Virus record (IMG/VR): IMGVR_UViG_3300043568_000667
Coordinates: 1 to 32,244 of that record
Reading direction: 5' to 3' (one strand)
Origin: a virus
DNA length: 32,244 nt
The notes below the pieces were generated by a model, which was not told the origin of the DNA, searched no databases, and saw only the letters and a program-made list of their open reading frames with translations. Positions 1 to 7,137 of the stretch are shown here, piece after piece (within the stretch, counting starts at the first letter, position 1; every line of letters begins with the position of its first letter). A program made the position numbers and the translations under genes.

Positions 1-204
1 GTCTTTTAGTTGTTTCATTGTGTAAAGTTCTGATGGATCATCTTCACCAGTATAATACAATGTTGCTCTTGCTTTTCCAATACCAAGTACTTGTCCCGAC
101 ATATAATAATTCTCTGAATTGTAAATGATTGGTTGTTTTAACTCTTCTTTGGTTAGTTTGTCTAGTGCCTTTTTCAGGTCTTTCAATTTTAATTCTTTTG
201 CCAT
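1..204 (-). CDS. Hypothetical protein, C-terminus cut by window edge
   Basis: An open frame starts at the ATG at 204-202 and stays open for 68 codons to the window edge. The visible protein begins MAKELKLKDLKKALDKLTKE and continues with a helical, lysine-rich N-terminus, then a stretch containing GQVLGIGKARATLYY. I do not recognise the family. It is the last gene visible in the leftward series of small accessory genes and starts 13 bases after the end of the broken zinc-ribbon gene. That spacing is typical of this phage and supports the start. Only its existence as a gene is supported. Confidence 0.6.
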   Translation of the reverse strand, partial: MAKELKLKDLKKALDKLTKEELKQPIIYNSENYYMSGQVLGIGKARATLYYTGEDDPSELYTMKQLKD

Positions 205-216
205 TTTATTATTTAT

Positions 217-474
217 TTAAATACTGTTAAGACTTCTACTTTCACATACTAAACAAGGAGCTTCTTTAAAATCTAATCTGTGCTTACAATTACCACAGAA
301 ATTTACTTCAATACCTATAAAGATTTTAAATGCATCATCTTCACAATACTTTTTAGCTTCTACTTTTGCGTTGTATTTTTACATTTCTTTGGCTTGTTCA
401 ATATGATAATATTGTTCTGCGGTTAATACCTTTGGCATTAGTTTATCAACCAACCATTCTACCGCTGTTTTCAT
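217..474 (-). pseudogene. Small zinc-ribbon protein gene interrupted by in-frame TAA
   Basis: The frame starts at the ATG at 474-472, which overlaps the TGA of the upstream gene (ATGA). The first 31 codons read MKTAVEWLVDKLMPKVLTAE and on to EQAKEM. Codon 32 is TAA (379-381). The same frame then stays open for 53 more codons and ends in a normal TAA at 217-219. The downstream half carries two CxxC pairs (CGNC and CLVC, about 13 residues apart), as in a small zinc ribbon, and has no Met for re-initiation. MKTAVEWLV-type small proteins are common in Bacteroidota phages. One substitution from CAA, GAA or AAA would explain the stop, so I call a nonsense-mutated gene of about 85 codons. A sequencing error is the main alternative. 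Confidence 0.65.
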
Positions 475-878
475 TCTTCACCTCCTTTTAAATCCTTTAC
501 TAACTTTTCAAATTGCTTGTTTCCTTGCATTTTAGTCTGAAAGTACGTTAATATATTGTTTAACTTAGTTACTTCTTTAGATGCGCTTGAGTGCGTTACA
601 ATTAAGTCGTTTAATTCTCGTTCCAAATCTAAAATCATTAACGATTGGTTGTAAATTTGTTCTTCTTTTTTCTTAACCTTTTCCGACTTTCTGTTATTAT
701 CCGATAAAACGTCCTTTAATATCTTTTGCGTTTCCGAATAATGTTGGTTTAAATTATCGTAACGTTCGCATTTTAGGTCGTAATATTGTTTTAACGTTTT
801 ATACTTGAATCGAAACAACGTTCCGAATCCAACTGTAATAAGCGATAACGCTCCTATTGTAATTGTGTAAGTGTTCAT
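471..878 (-). CDS. N-terminally anchored coiled-coil membrane protein
   Basis: This 135-residue protein has one hydrophobic segment near the N-terminus (about residues 5-22, ITIGALSLITVGFGTLF). A charged region follows, then a long heptad-like stretch rich in Lys, Glu, Leu and Asn (about residues 28-125). The expected topology is one transmembrane anchor with a cytoplasmic or periplasmic coiled coil. It sits just downstream of the pentapeptide-repeat gene, with a two-base gap, and overlaps the next gene by ATGA. An i-spanin (Rz-like) role is conceivable from topology, but it lies far from the holin and endolysin, and a better spanin candidate exists at 31251-31697. Function unknown. Confidence 0.7.
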   Translation of the reverse strand: MNTYTITIGALSLITVGFGTLFRFKYKTLKQYYDLKCERYDNLNQHYSETQKILKDVLSDNNRKSEKVKKKEEQIYNQSLMILDLERELNDLIVTHSSASKEVTKLNNILTYFQTKMQGNKQFEKLVKDLKGGEE

Positions 879-880
879 AT

Positions 881-1585
881 TTATTTGTTTAAAAAGTTTA
901 AATATGCTTTATACGCCTCGAATACTGCTTGAATTTGTTTAAATTCTTGCGTTCCTCTTTCAGTTGATATTTTTTCATCTGAATTAAAAAATAAATCCCA
1001 TTCTGCAATCGTTCTTTTTTCGCAACCAATATGAATTAAATTGCCGTTTGTTATACCGTGTGACCATTTACAATAAATTTGGAATTTAATCGTTTTATCT
1101 AAGTTTTTAGCGTTCCGTAGGTCAGCGTTCCGTAGGTCAGCGCTCCATAGGTCAGCGTTCCGTAGGTCAGCGTTCCGTAGGTCAGCGTTCCGTAGGTCAG
1201 CGCTCCATAGGTTAGCGTTCCGTAGGTCAGCGCTCCATAGGTTAGCGTTCTCTAGGTCAGCGTTCCGTAGGTCAGCGCTCCATAGGTTAGCGTTCTCTAG
1301 GTCAGCGTTCCGTAGGTCAGCGCTCCATAGGTTAGCGTTCCGTAGGTCAGCGCTCCATAGGTCAGCGCTCCATAGGTTAGCGTTCTCTAGGTCAGCGTTC
1401 CGTAGGTCAGCGCTCCGTAGGTTAGCGTTCTCTAGGTCAGCGTTCCGTAGGTCAGCGCTCCGTAGGTCAGCGTTCCGTAGGTCAGCGTTCTCTTTAACTG
1501 CTTTTTGAACAGCTTCTTTAATCGTTTCAGCTTCACGACAGTAAATTACTTCATTTGTGTAGCGGTGTTTAATTTCAATTTTCAT
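881..1585 (-). CDS. Pentapeptide-repeat protein
   Basis: A 234-residue protein in three parts. Residues 1-33 are a short beta-type lead beginning MKIEIKHRYTNEVIYCREAE. Residues 34-158 are 25 uninterrupted pentapeptides of the form A(D/N)L(R/W/E)(N/S). A C-terminal part of 76 residues contains HGITNGNLIHIGCEKRTIAEW and ends in an amphipathic helix. Pentapeptide repeats fold into a right-handed square beta-helix; family members include DNA mimics such as MfpA/Qnr, but most phage versions have no known role. Here the N- and C-terminal flanks match a version common in Bacteroidota phages. The coding repeats are nearly identical 15-mers, which suggests recent expansion. The copy number may vary between isolates. 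Confidence 0.9.
   Translation of the reverse strand: MKIEIKHRYTNEVIYCREAETIKEAVQKAVKENADLRNADLRSADLRNADLENANLRSADLRNADLENANLWSADLWSADLRNANLWSADLRNADLENANLWSADLRNADLENANLWSADLRNANLWSADLRNADLRNADLRNADLWSADLRNADLRNAKNLDKTIKFQIYCKWSHGITNGNLIHIGCEKRTIAEWDLFFNSDEKISTERGTQEFKQIQAVFEAYKAYLNFLNK
1110..1494. repeat. Tandem 15-bp repeat array coding pentapeptides
   Basis: About 25 tandem 15-bp units with plus-strand consensus gcgttccgtaggtca occur here. The main variants are gcgctccataggtta and gcgttctctaggtca. Units exist in a few discrete types (RN, WS/RS, EN) that recur in blocks, as expected from unequal exchange or slippage. The whole tract is coding on the minus strand. Confidence 0.95.
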
Positions 1586-1610
1586 ATTGTGTTTTTATTG
1601 GTTATGTTTT

Positions 1611-1671
1611 AAAAAACCCCTCCAACTGTATTTTTAATTTAATTGCCAGACTTCGAGTAACTGGAGGGGTT
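1611..1671 (-). terminator. Terminator with large loop
   Basis: On the minus strand a perfect 10-bp stem (plus-strand 1615-1624 pairing with 1662-1671, core aacccctcca) closes a 37-base loop and is followed by a run of T (plus-strand A at 1611-1616). It lies between the small-gene series ending at 1784 and the pentapeptide gene. The long loop resembles the hairpins at 24732-24778 and 29452-29504. Confidence 0.7.
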
Positions 1672-1747
1672 GTTTTGGTCTTCTCAGGTACCTTGTTTAA
1701 TTTCATATTCAAATCTACTCACTATCTTCATTCGCTTGTCCGCTATT

Positions 1748-1780
1748 GTGATGAGTGGTTAATGTTGGTGATGAGTGGTT
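1748..1780. repeat. Two 13-bp direct repeats, 20-bp period
   Basis: The sequence gtgatgagtggtt occurs at 1748-1760 and again at 1768-1780, separated by 7 bases. The pair lies just downstream of the 75-residue gene and upstream of a TAnnTTTG-like box (1710-1717, TAGATTTG on the minus strand). It may be a regulatory site; nothing further can be said. Confidence 0.55.
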
Positions 1781-1783
1781 TAT

Positions 1784-2011
1784 TTACCAAACTGAAAATT
1801 TAATTTTACCTTTATCAATAGCACGAATAGTAGCGGTGTTTCCTACTTTTCCAACAACTCGATTTAATTTATCCAAGTTAATTGTATCTTCAATTTCAAT
1901 GTAAATAGCGTCGCATCCATATTGATTTTCATTGACAACAGTAGGTTGAATTTGTAATTCTTCAAGAAAACTTTCTTTAAGGAATTCTGTGTTTGTTTTG
2001 TTAATTGCCAT
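1784..2011 (-). CDS. Hypothetical 75-residue protein
   Basis: This small protein begins MAINKTNTEFLKESFLEELQ and ends in a beta-rich part with VGNTATIRAIDKGKIKFSVW. No family is recognised. It belongs to the leftward run of small accessory genes that starts at the promoter near 3.37 kb. It begins directly beside the end of the preceding gene (stop at 2013), which supports its start codon. No membrane segment or cysteine motif is visible. The last gene before the terminator at 1611-1671. Confidence 0.65.
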   Translation of the reverse strand: MAINKTNTEFLKESFLEELQIQPTVVNENQYGCDAIYIEIEDTINLDKLNRVVGKVGNTATIRAIDKGKIKFSVW

Positions 2012-2012
2012 T

Positions 2013-2297
2013 TTATTTGTTATAAATTTTTACTACTCCATTATCAATTGTTACACTATCACATTTTTTAATTTTACAGATAGTTTCTTTTAATAATTCA
2101 ATATTATTTTCGAGTATTTTTATACGTGTGTACTCTTTACTTTCTGTTGAAATATTAGTTTTTTTATTTGATTCACTTGAACAATATTCAAATTCCATAT
2201 TTGAAATACTAATAATTTTTTCGATTTCCTTATCCTTAAAAGTTATATTTGGTAAAGCTTCATCTAAGCTAATTTTCCAATATTCTAAATTTTCCAT
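2013..2297 (-). CDS. Hypothetical small helical protein
   Basis: The start chosen is the ATG at 2297, giving 94 residues beginning MENLEYWKISLDEALPNITF. It is preceded by an A-rich stretch and lies 31 bases after the stop of the upstream gene. The frame stays open upstream to 2417, with other ATGs at 2354 and 2417, but those would overlap the 65-residue gene by 26 to 89 bases. The C-terminal half (IKILENNIELLKETICKIKK) is helical, followed by a short strand. Family unknown. The start is uncertain; the end is firm. Confidence 0.55.
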   Translation of the reverse strand: MENLEYWKISLDEALPNITFKDKEIEKIISISNMEFEYCSSESNKKTNISTESKEYTRIKILENNIELLKETICKIKKCDSVTIDNGVVKIYNK

Positions 2298-2328
2298 TTT
2301 CTTACTTATTTGATTTCTATTTGTGTTT

Positions 2329-2526
2329 TCATGTGTAACGTTCTGAAATTTCATTCCAATACTTAACACCTTGTTTTGTTTTTTTCCAAGGAAAACAACA
2401 CAGTACAAATAACTCAAAGCTTATATACTTATCATTTATTCTCATTTCAAAATCACCACAATTTTCTTTAAATTCTTGTTGTTCTTTCTCGCTTAGGAGT
2501 TTGAACCATTTGCTACCTTTTTTCAT
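2329..2526 (-). CDS. Hypothetical 65-residue protein
   Basis: The protein begins MKKGSKWFKLLSEKEQQEFK and contains a CC-F-PW segment in its second half. Its ATG overlaps the TGA of the preceding gene as ATGA (2523-2526), which strongly supports both genes and suggests translational coupling. No known domain is recognised. It is one of five to six short genes between 1.8 and 3.35 kb that probably share one transcript. Confidence 0.65.
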   Translation of the reverse strand: MKKGSKWFKLLSEKEQQEFKENCGDFEMRINDKYISFELFVLCCFPWKKTKQGVKYWNEISERYT

Positions 2527-2753
2527 ATCTTACTTTTTACTATTTCGTGAATAACTCCGTTTATTAATTCGCGCCTTATTTCTCGTTCGGGTTTTGCGAC
2601 ATTGATTTCTTCAATCGTGTAATTGACCGCAATACCTTGCGAAGTAAAACTACCTTTGTCGCCACCTTGTTTGATTTGTTGTGATGCTTTTTCTAAAACT
2701 AAAGTAAGGTAATGAGAATCTTCGCAAGTTAAGGTTATATTTATTGTTTTCAT
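2523..2753 (-). CDS. Hypothetical 76-residue protein
   Basis: The protein begins MKTINITLTCEDSHYLTLVL. It looks like a short alpha/beta fold: strand, helix (LVLEKASQQIKQGG), strand (GIAVNYTIEEI), helix. It is joined by ATGA overlaps both to the gene upstream (2750-2753) and to the gene downstream (2523-2526), so its limits are secure. No family is recognised. Confidence 0.7.
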   Translation of the reverse strand: MKTINITLTCEDSHYLTLVLEKASQQIKQGGDKGSFTSQGIAVNYTIEEINVAKPEREIRRELINGVIHEIVKSKI

Positions 2754-3100
2754 TCGATTGTTTCTAATTCAGATAAATAATTTTCTAATCTTAATAATTC
2801 AGTTTCAAAAGCAATATATTTTTCCATCGCTGAATATACAAGTCCTTTGTTTTTTTCAATCGTGTAATTTTTCGCTAGTTCTAAATATGTATTTATTCCG
2901 TCTTCGCATAACTTAATTAAACCTTTAATATCTTTAATTTCGGAATCTATTTTTTGCCAGTCTAATTCTTTGCCGTTTTCGCAACCGCAAACAACGTCTT
3001 TATAAACGATTTCACCCATTATCATTAAAGGCTCTTCAATCATTAATGTCCCGTCGCATCCTTGACAAACGGTTGTAAATTTTTCTTTAAGTGTTTCCAT
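2750..3100 (-). CDS. Hypothetical protein with Cys-rich N-terminal motif
   Basis: This 116-residue protein has CQGC at residues 12-15 and CGC at about 38-40, consistent with a small metal-binding knuckle of the DnaJ-like or zinc-ribbon kind. Residues 45-116 are mainly helical and probably form a coiled coil (IKDIKGLIKLCEDGI through LENYLSELETIE). It ends in an ATGA overlap with the next gene. The role is unknown. A metal-binding adaptor is only an inference from the cysteines. Confidence 0.7.
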   Translation of the reverse strand: METLKEKFTTVCQGCDGTLMIEEPLMIMGEIVYKDVVCGCENGKELDWQKIDSEIKDIKGLIKLCEDGINTYLELAKNYTIEKNKGLVYSAMEKYIAFETELLRLENYLSELETIE

Positions 3101-3174
3101 ACTGTAATTTTAAGGTTTAAAATTATTGTGTTTTTTGTTATTGTGTTAAGCGGTGTTATTCAATTATAAGCGGT

Positions 3175-3195
3175 AAAAGGGGTTTTTACGCCCCT
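3175..3195 (-). terminator. Weak terminator-like hairpin overlapping a stop codon
   Basis: On the minus strand AGGGG pairs with CCCCT (plus-strand 3178-3182 with 3191-3195) around an 8-base loop, followed by TTT. The stem is only 5 bp, so it may act as a partial terminator or pause between the 54-residue gene and the genes below it. Confidence 0.5.
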
Positions 3196-3350
3196 ATTTG
3201 TTTCGATAATTGTTTTCCAAAATTTGCAAGTTCTGTATAGTTCCAACCATTTGATTCAATTTCTTTTTTTTCTGTTTCAAAATCAAACATTAAATTAAAA
3301 TCTTCGCTGTTTAAAATTAAGTCTAGTTGTGTATTTTCAATTGTTTTCAT
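3186..3350 (-). CDS. Hypothetical 54-residue protein, first gene of accessory unit
   Basis: The frame runs from the ATG at 3350 to a TAA at 3186-3188. It encodes MKTIENTQLDLILNSEDFNL followed by a short acidic helix and NGWNYTELANFGKQLSKQIGA. It lies 23 bases after the -7 box at 3373-3380, the expected place for the first gene of this transcript. Its stop codon is inside the loop of a small terminator-like hairpin (3178-3195). No family is recognised. Codon use matches neighbouring genes. Confidence 0.65.
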   Translation of the reverse strand: MKTIENTQLDLILNSEDFNLMFDFETEKKEIESNGWNYTELANFGKQLSKQIGA

Positions 3351-3370
3351 ATCGTTTCCGTTTTAGTGTC

Positions 3371-3384
3371 TACAAATATAAGTA
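3371..3384 (-). promoter_or_regulatory. Promoter P1 with dyad tac-aa-atat-aa-gta
   Basis: The minus-strand -7 box is TATATTTG (plus-strand caaatata, 3373-3380), the Bacteroidota TAnnTTTG consensus. It sits within a 14-bp imperfect dyad, tacaaatataagta, also found at 29374-29387 and 29666-29679. The -33 region is degenerate here. The block 3365-3415 closely matches 29368-29418. It starts the transcript for the 3.35 to 1.8 kb small genes. Confidence 0.7.
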
Positions 3385-3510
3385 CTATTTATTAATTAAA
3401 TACACTTTTATTAAATTATTTTTAATTTATTTTTGATTTAAATAAAATAACCTTTGATTTTCAATAAGTTAGCTTAAATTTATTTTTAATTTATTTTCTT
3501 TTAACCACAT

Positions 3511-3540
3511 AAAAAAAGCCGTCTGAATAAACAAACGACT
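3511..3540 (-). terminator. Rho-independent terminator after holin
   Basis: On the minus strand AGTCGTTTG pairs with CAGACGGCT (9 bp including two G-U pairs; plus-strand 3517-3525 with 3532-3540). The loop is 6 bases, followed by seven T. It lies 45 bases past the holin stop and marks the end of the long virion/lysis transcript. Confidence 0.85.
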
Positions 3541-3584
3541 TTAATTAACCTAAAAAAAAACGAATATGGAATTCAAATATACGA

Positions 3585-4007
3585 TTATTCTTTTAAATCT
3601 TCAATTTGTTCTTTACTTCTTTTCGCAAAACTTATAAATGCTTTCCAAACATCTTTTCCCGTTACACTTTCGTAACTTTCATTTATCGACTTTAATTCAG
3701 TTACTACGCAAAAGAAAGTAAACATTTTCGTTAATACCAAATCAATAGCTATAAAATGCCCTAAAATATCGCTTATAACAAACTTTTCTAATAAGAATAT
3801 AAATACTATTGCGCCACTATATAAAAGACTCTTAGAAATCGTGTGTGAAAGTCTACGTGAACGTATCTTTTGACCTTTCTTATAACTTCTCCAAATTCCA
3901 AAGCAAGTATCTAAAATTATTGAAACAACCGCTATTAATACAAGTGGTTTTATTGGTGTTAATATCGAGAAAAAAGATAATAGCAAAAGAGTTGTTTTAG
4001 TTTTCAT
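3585..4007 (-). CDS. Holin (phage_holin_4-like)
   Basis: This 140-residue membrane protein has two to three hydrophobic segments: about residues 5-20 (TLLLLSFFSILTPI), 22-37 and 60-78 (LLYSGAIVFIFLLEKF). Between them is the basic loop DTCFGIWRSYKKGQKIRSRR, typical of the bacteriophage holin family 4 (TcdE/phi29-related). The C-terminus is charged. Holins form lesions in the inner membrane that release endolysin. I chose the ATG at 4007, which overlaps the stop of the 53-residue gene; an in-frame ATG at 4043 would add 12 residues but overlap that gene by 47 bases. Last gene before the terminator at 3511-3540. The putative endolysin is far away at 30.0-30.6 kb. Confidence 0.8.
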   Translation of the reverse strand: MKTKTTLLLLSFFSILTPIKPLVLIAVVSIILDTCFGIWRSYKKGQKIRSRRLSHTISKSLLYSGAIVFIFLLEKFVISDILGHFIAIDLVLTKMFTFFCVVTELKSINESYESVTGKDVWKAFISFAKRSKEQIEDLKE

Positions 4008-4158
4008 TGTTAAGCCATTTAGTATATTCAACAGGTGCGACATCGTGCCACTCCCAACCGTCGTAGTTTTCTTTATTTTCTGAATTTAAAACTTTGCCGT
4101 CAGGGTAAAAAACTTCGTTACCCGTTAGCCACTCTTCATATAAAAATTTGTAATACAT
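3997..4158 (-). CDS. Hypothetical 53-residue protein
   Basis: The ATG at 4158 starts a frame reading MYYKFLYEEWLTGNEVFYPD and ending VAPVEYTKWLNNEN before a TAA at 3997-3999. It starts 5 bases after the adhesin stop (4163) and overlaps the holin start by 11 bases, a tightly coupled arrangement that supports it. It is unusually rich in Trp and Tyr. Function unknown; position suggests a late gene. Confidence 0.65.
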   Translation of the reverse strand: MYYKFLYEEWLTGNEVFYPDGKVLNSENKENYDGWEWHDVAPVEYTKWLNNEN

Positions 4159-4162
4159 ATCT

Positions 4163-5407
4163 TTAAATTGTTACTGTAAAACCTTTGACTGTTGCTATTA
4201 ATATATTACAAGTTGCAGCGCCAGGGTTACCAGTTACAACTATTGTCTGTGCTCCAGATGCCGTTCCTAAACTTGTAAAAAAATTATTTATTTCAGTTGC
4301 TGACATTAGGTTGTTTGCTACTGAAATTCCCCTTGTTAATCCAGTTGCTGTAAATTTTTGTAGTGTAACTACGGTGCTAAACATAAATGATAAAGATGTA
4401 ACATTTGCCATATTTAAGTTTAAAATAGCAAGTGAATTAGCTTGCTGAAACATTGTAGTCATAGTAGTAACATTCGCTGTATTAAACAATGGTACATTTT
4501 GAAGAGATTGACAAACACGAAACATATCTTGCATATTAGTAACACTTGCGGTATTAAACAAGGGTACTGACTGAAGAGATGTACAACTTTGAAACATACT
4601 AAGCATAGTGTTAACACTTGATGTTTCAAACAAAGGAACTGAATTTAAAGATGTACAACCCGAAAACATTGAACTCATATTATTAACACTTACTGTGTTA
4701 AATAAAGGAACAGTTTGTAAATATTGACAGTTTAAAAACATACTACTCATGTTGTTAACATTTGCTGTATTGAATAAAGGAACAGTTCTTAAGGAAGTAC
4801 AACCAGTAAACATTCTATCCATATTTGTTACACTTGCGGTATTAAACAAAGGAACTGACTGCAATGAAGCACAATTTTGAAACATTGTAGTCATATTATT
4901 TATAGCTCCAATTTCTTTAATCCATATTCTTTCAACTACTCTATGAAAAACTGTTGTTCCAGTTCCTATCACTAAATTTGTAGATGCACCAGTAACATTT
5001 GGAACGCTCATTACAATGTCCATAAATTGAGAAGTTTTACCTACTGCAATTCCCGTTGGTGTTTGTTGCAAGTCTACCCTTGTAATGTTAGCAACTCCCG
5101 TAGGAATAACCTTAATTAGAGCTTGCCTCCAACCTTCGCTTGTTGGGTTTGAAACACTTGCATAAGTGTAACTATGTTCTGCTTTAACTCCACTAAGTAC
5201 ATTTTCAAGTGCTGAGCCGTCACCCCAATCAACTGTGTAATTTCCAGCAAAAGTAAAAGCTACTCGATTACCACCAGTTACATTGTAAACTGCAACAAGT
5301 CCGTAGAATACTTGCTCACCTGGTGCAATACTTGGAATAGCTATCCAATCACTTGGACGTTGCCAATCTGTTGATGTTGTGCCTCTTGCCTTTATATAAG
5401 TACTCAT
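4163..5407 (-). CDS. BspA/DUF285-type leucine-rich-repeat tail adhesin
   Basis: A 414-residue protein. The N-terminal 170 residues are beta-rich and contain NYTVDWGDGS (about 57-66), a PKD-like turn often seen ahead of DUF285 repeats. From about residue 171 to 365 there are eight repeats of 24 residues with consensus NMxxMFxxCxSLxxVPLFNTANV, the BspA-like/DUF285 surface repeat. The C-terminal 50 residues are again beta-rich. BspA proteins bind host surface components. Here the gene follows the tail-fibre gene by an ATGA overlap and precedes the holin, so a receptor-binding role at the tail tip is likely. The last two repeats are degenerate. Variation by exchange between the 72-bp coding repeats is plausible. 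Confidence 0.8.
   Translation of the reverse strand: MSTYIKARGTTSTDWQRPSDWIAIPSIAPGEQVFYGLVAVYNVTGGNRVAFTFAGNYTVDWGDGSALENVLSGVKAEHSYTYASVSNPTSEGWRQALIKVIPTGVANITRVDLQQTPTGIAVGKTSQFMDIVMSVPNVTGASTNLVIGTGTTVFHRVVERIWIKEIGAINNMTTMFQNCASLQSVPLFNTASVTNMDRMFTGCTSLRTVPLFNTANVNNMSSMFLNCQYLQTVPLFNTVSVNNMSSMFSGCTSLNSVPLFETSSVNTMLSMFQSCTSLQSVPLFNTASVTNMQDMFRVCQSLQNVPLFNTANVTTMTTMFQQANSLAILNLNMANVTSLSFMFSTVVTLQKFTATGLTRGISVANNLMSATEINNFFTSLGTASGAQTIVVTGNPGAATCNILIATVKGFTVTI
4380..4895. repeat. 72-bp coding repeats of the LRR adhesin
   Basis: Coding repeats of 72 bp (24 codons) run through this tract. Each contains a plus-strand core such as gtattaaacaa(a/g)g(g/a)ac followed by a conserved aaacat. Repeats are diverged at wobble positions, unlike the nearly identical 15-bp units at 1110-1494, so they are older. 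Confidence 0.75.
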
Positions 5408-7134
5408 AAACGTGTTGTGTTTAAATTCACTACCCCTGCTGTGTTCAAAGTTACTGTAATTTTTGCACCCGTTGCTATTGACACTCCAAATGTATAAGCT
5501 GAATCATTCACTAAAATAGTTGTTGTAGGTGAATTTGTTATCGCTGTAACTGAGTCAATTTGAAAAGTGTACATTGCGTAAAAGTCAACTGTTAAAGCAT
5601 CAATGCACTCAACTGTAATTTTTGGATTTGTAAAATCTGTTTTTTGTGCATCTGTTTGGTATCTTTTATCCGAACTATCCGCAACTTCTGCCGTCGTTAA
5701 CGCTTTATTTTTCCAAAGTGTTGTTGCTGTTTCGTAAACCAAAGTTTGATTATTTGCAACGCTTGAAATAGCAACGTCGTGAATTTCGTTAAGTTCATAA
5801 CCGTTTTGAATTTGTACTTCAATTTGACCTTGCGTCGGGTGTGAACGTGTTACTTTTCCAACGTAAACTAAATGCGTAGGTGCTAAAGTTTTTGTTTCCG
5901 TGTAAGTTCCAGCAACGGTTCCACTCAAATATAATTGTGCGCCCTCGGTAAAAGCTGACGTATCTAAACCGCTCAAATCACCAATTAAAACACAAAATCC
6001 AACGCCGTTATTAAGTATATTTGATTGTAATAATCCGAACGTTCTTGAACTAAGCGCATCACTTACCGCCAACGCTTTACTAACAATTGGTTTATTTCCA
6101 TTTGCGCCCGAAATAAATACAACCGTTCCCTTTGTTAAAGTTGCGCCAGTCATATTTTTAACCTCACGAACCAAAGTACCTGCTTGACCTGCCGTTGGAA
6201 TATCTAACGCCGTAATGAATGGATTTAAACCATCTTCACCGTCGTTAATTAAATCGCTTGTGTTTGTAACAGCGCTCGGAATCGTAGGTTTATTTAAAAT
6301 TTCAGCGTCACCACTTATCGCGTTCCAATCCGCGTTAACATTTACTTGTGCGCCGTCTTCAATTCCATCTAGTTTAGTTTTAAGCGTATTTGTAAAATCG
6401 TTTTCGCTTAATCCTTTTCCTGCAACAGCGTCAACTTTTAAATCCAAAGCCGTTTTAACCGCCTTTTGTGTTGGGTAAAACGTGTCGGAATTATCTGTTA
6501 AATCTATTTTTTTATTTGCAATATCTTCAGGCGTGAAACCTAAAGCTGGTTCTTTTGTGTCGGCGTAATCCTTAGTAATTAAACTCGTTCCATAAGTTGG
6601 TGTTGTTGGAACTAATTCAGTATAAACAATTTCTGAATCTGTATTCAAAAGCAAAGGTGTTCCATCGCCACCTGGTGCCAAAACTCTTAAATAACCAGCT
6701 TGCCAATTCAATTCAAATTCAACAGCGCATTGAAGCGAAACACCTTTATCGCCACCTCTTCCAGTATTAAATGTTCCTTTTGAAAGTCCAGCGCGATTTG
6801 CACCAACAACAATGCGATCTAATTCAGTTAAAATTATATCGTTTGAAAAAGTTTCGTTTCCACGTTCTAAAGTTTGCGCTAACGTTTGGTCTATTTGTAC
6901 GTTTAAAAATGCACCGTCGTAGTAAATTCTAAAAACAAATGAACCTTCAGTAAATGAATCGCCACCAATTATCGCCGTTCCATTTCTAACAAAAACTTTA
7001 AAACCTTTACCTTCTTCGGGTGTTGGGTCTGTAAACATTGCGTTTTCAATTACCGTATAATTACGATTGTTTTCTGCTACCAAATCAACGGAAACAACTA
7101 TTGGTGTTTGAGAATTTGTTAAATTTAAATCCAT
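5404..7134 (-). CDS. Tail-fibre-like structural protein
   Basis: A 576-residue protein. Residues 1-185 form a beta-rich part. A classical fibre linker follows at about 190-300, with modules such as YADTKEPALGFTPEDIANKK, FYPTQKAVKTALDLK and AISGDAEILNKPTIP. These are typical of trimeric phage tail-fibre shafts. A C-terminal beta-rich head with repeated VYVGKVTRSHPTQGQIEVQIQNG-like strands ends in DSVTAITNSPTTTILVNDS. The gene lies after the neck genes and overlaps the adhesin gene by ATGA. The pair could act as shaft and receptor-binding tip, an inference from order and content. No catalytic domain is seen. Confidence 0.75.
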   Translation of the reverse strand: MDLNLTNSQTPIVVSVDLVAENNRNYTVIENAMFTDPTPEEGKGFKVFVRNGTAIIGGDSFTEGSFVFRIYYDGAFLNVQIDQTLAQTLERGNETFSNDIILTELDRIVVGANRAGLSKGTFNTGRGGDKGVSLQCAVEFELNWQAGYLRVLAPGGDGTPLLLNTDSEIVYTELVPTTPTYGTSLITKDYADTKEPALGFTPEDIANKKIDLTDNSDTFYPTQKAVKTALDLKVDAVAGKGLSENDFTNTLKTKLDGIEDGAQVNVNADWNAISGDAEILNKPTIPSAVTNTSDLINDGEDGLNPFITALDIPTAGQAGTLVREVKNMTGATLTKGTVVFISGANGNKPIVSKALAVSDALSSRTFGLLQSNILNNGVGFCVLIGDLSGLDTSAFTEGAQLYLSGTVAGTYTETKTLAPTHLVYVGKVTRSHPTQGQIEVQIQNGYELNEIHDVAISSVANNQTLVYETATTLWKNKALTTAEVADSSDKRYQTDAQKTDFTNPKITVECIDALTVDFYAMYTFQIDSVTAITNSPTTTILVNDSAYTFGVSIATGAKITVTLNTAGVVNLNTTRL

Positions 7135-7137
7135 TTT

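Noticed and set aside
379-381. TAA reassigned as a sense codon in this phage
   Set aside because: Several other genes end in TAA in normal position, including the holin-adjacent and portal-adjacent genes, so a single mutated codon is simpler.
471-878. The 135-residue membrane coiled-coil protein as an Rz-like i-spanin
   Set aside because: Topology alone is not specific; it is far from lysis genes and a better spanin candidate exists at 31251-31697.
1110-1494. Regular short repeats that look like a CRISPR array
   Set aside because: The period is 15 bp without spacers, and the whole tract translates cleanly into pentapeptide repeats.
1602-1706. 34-codon minus-strand frame after the TAGATTTG box, beginning MKLNKVPEKT
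   Set aside because: It runs through the terminator stem at 1611-1671 and has no protein-like conservation pattern that I can recognise.
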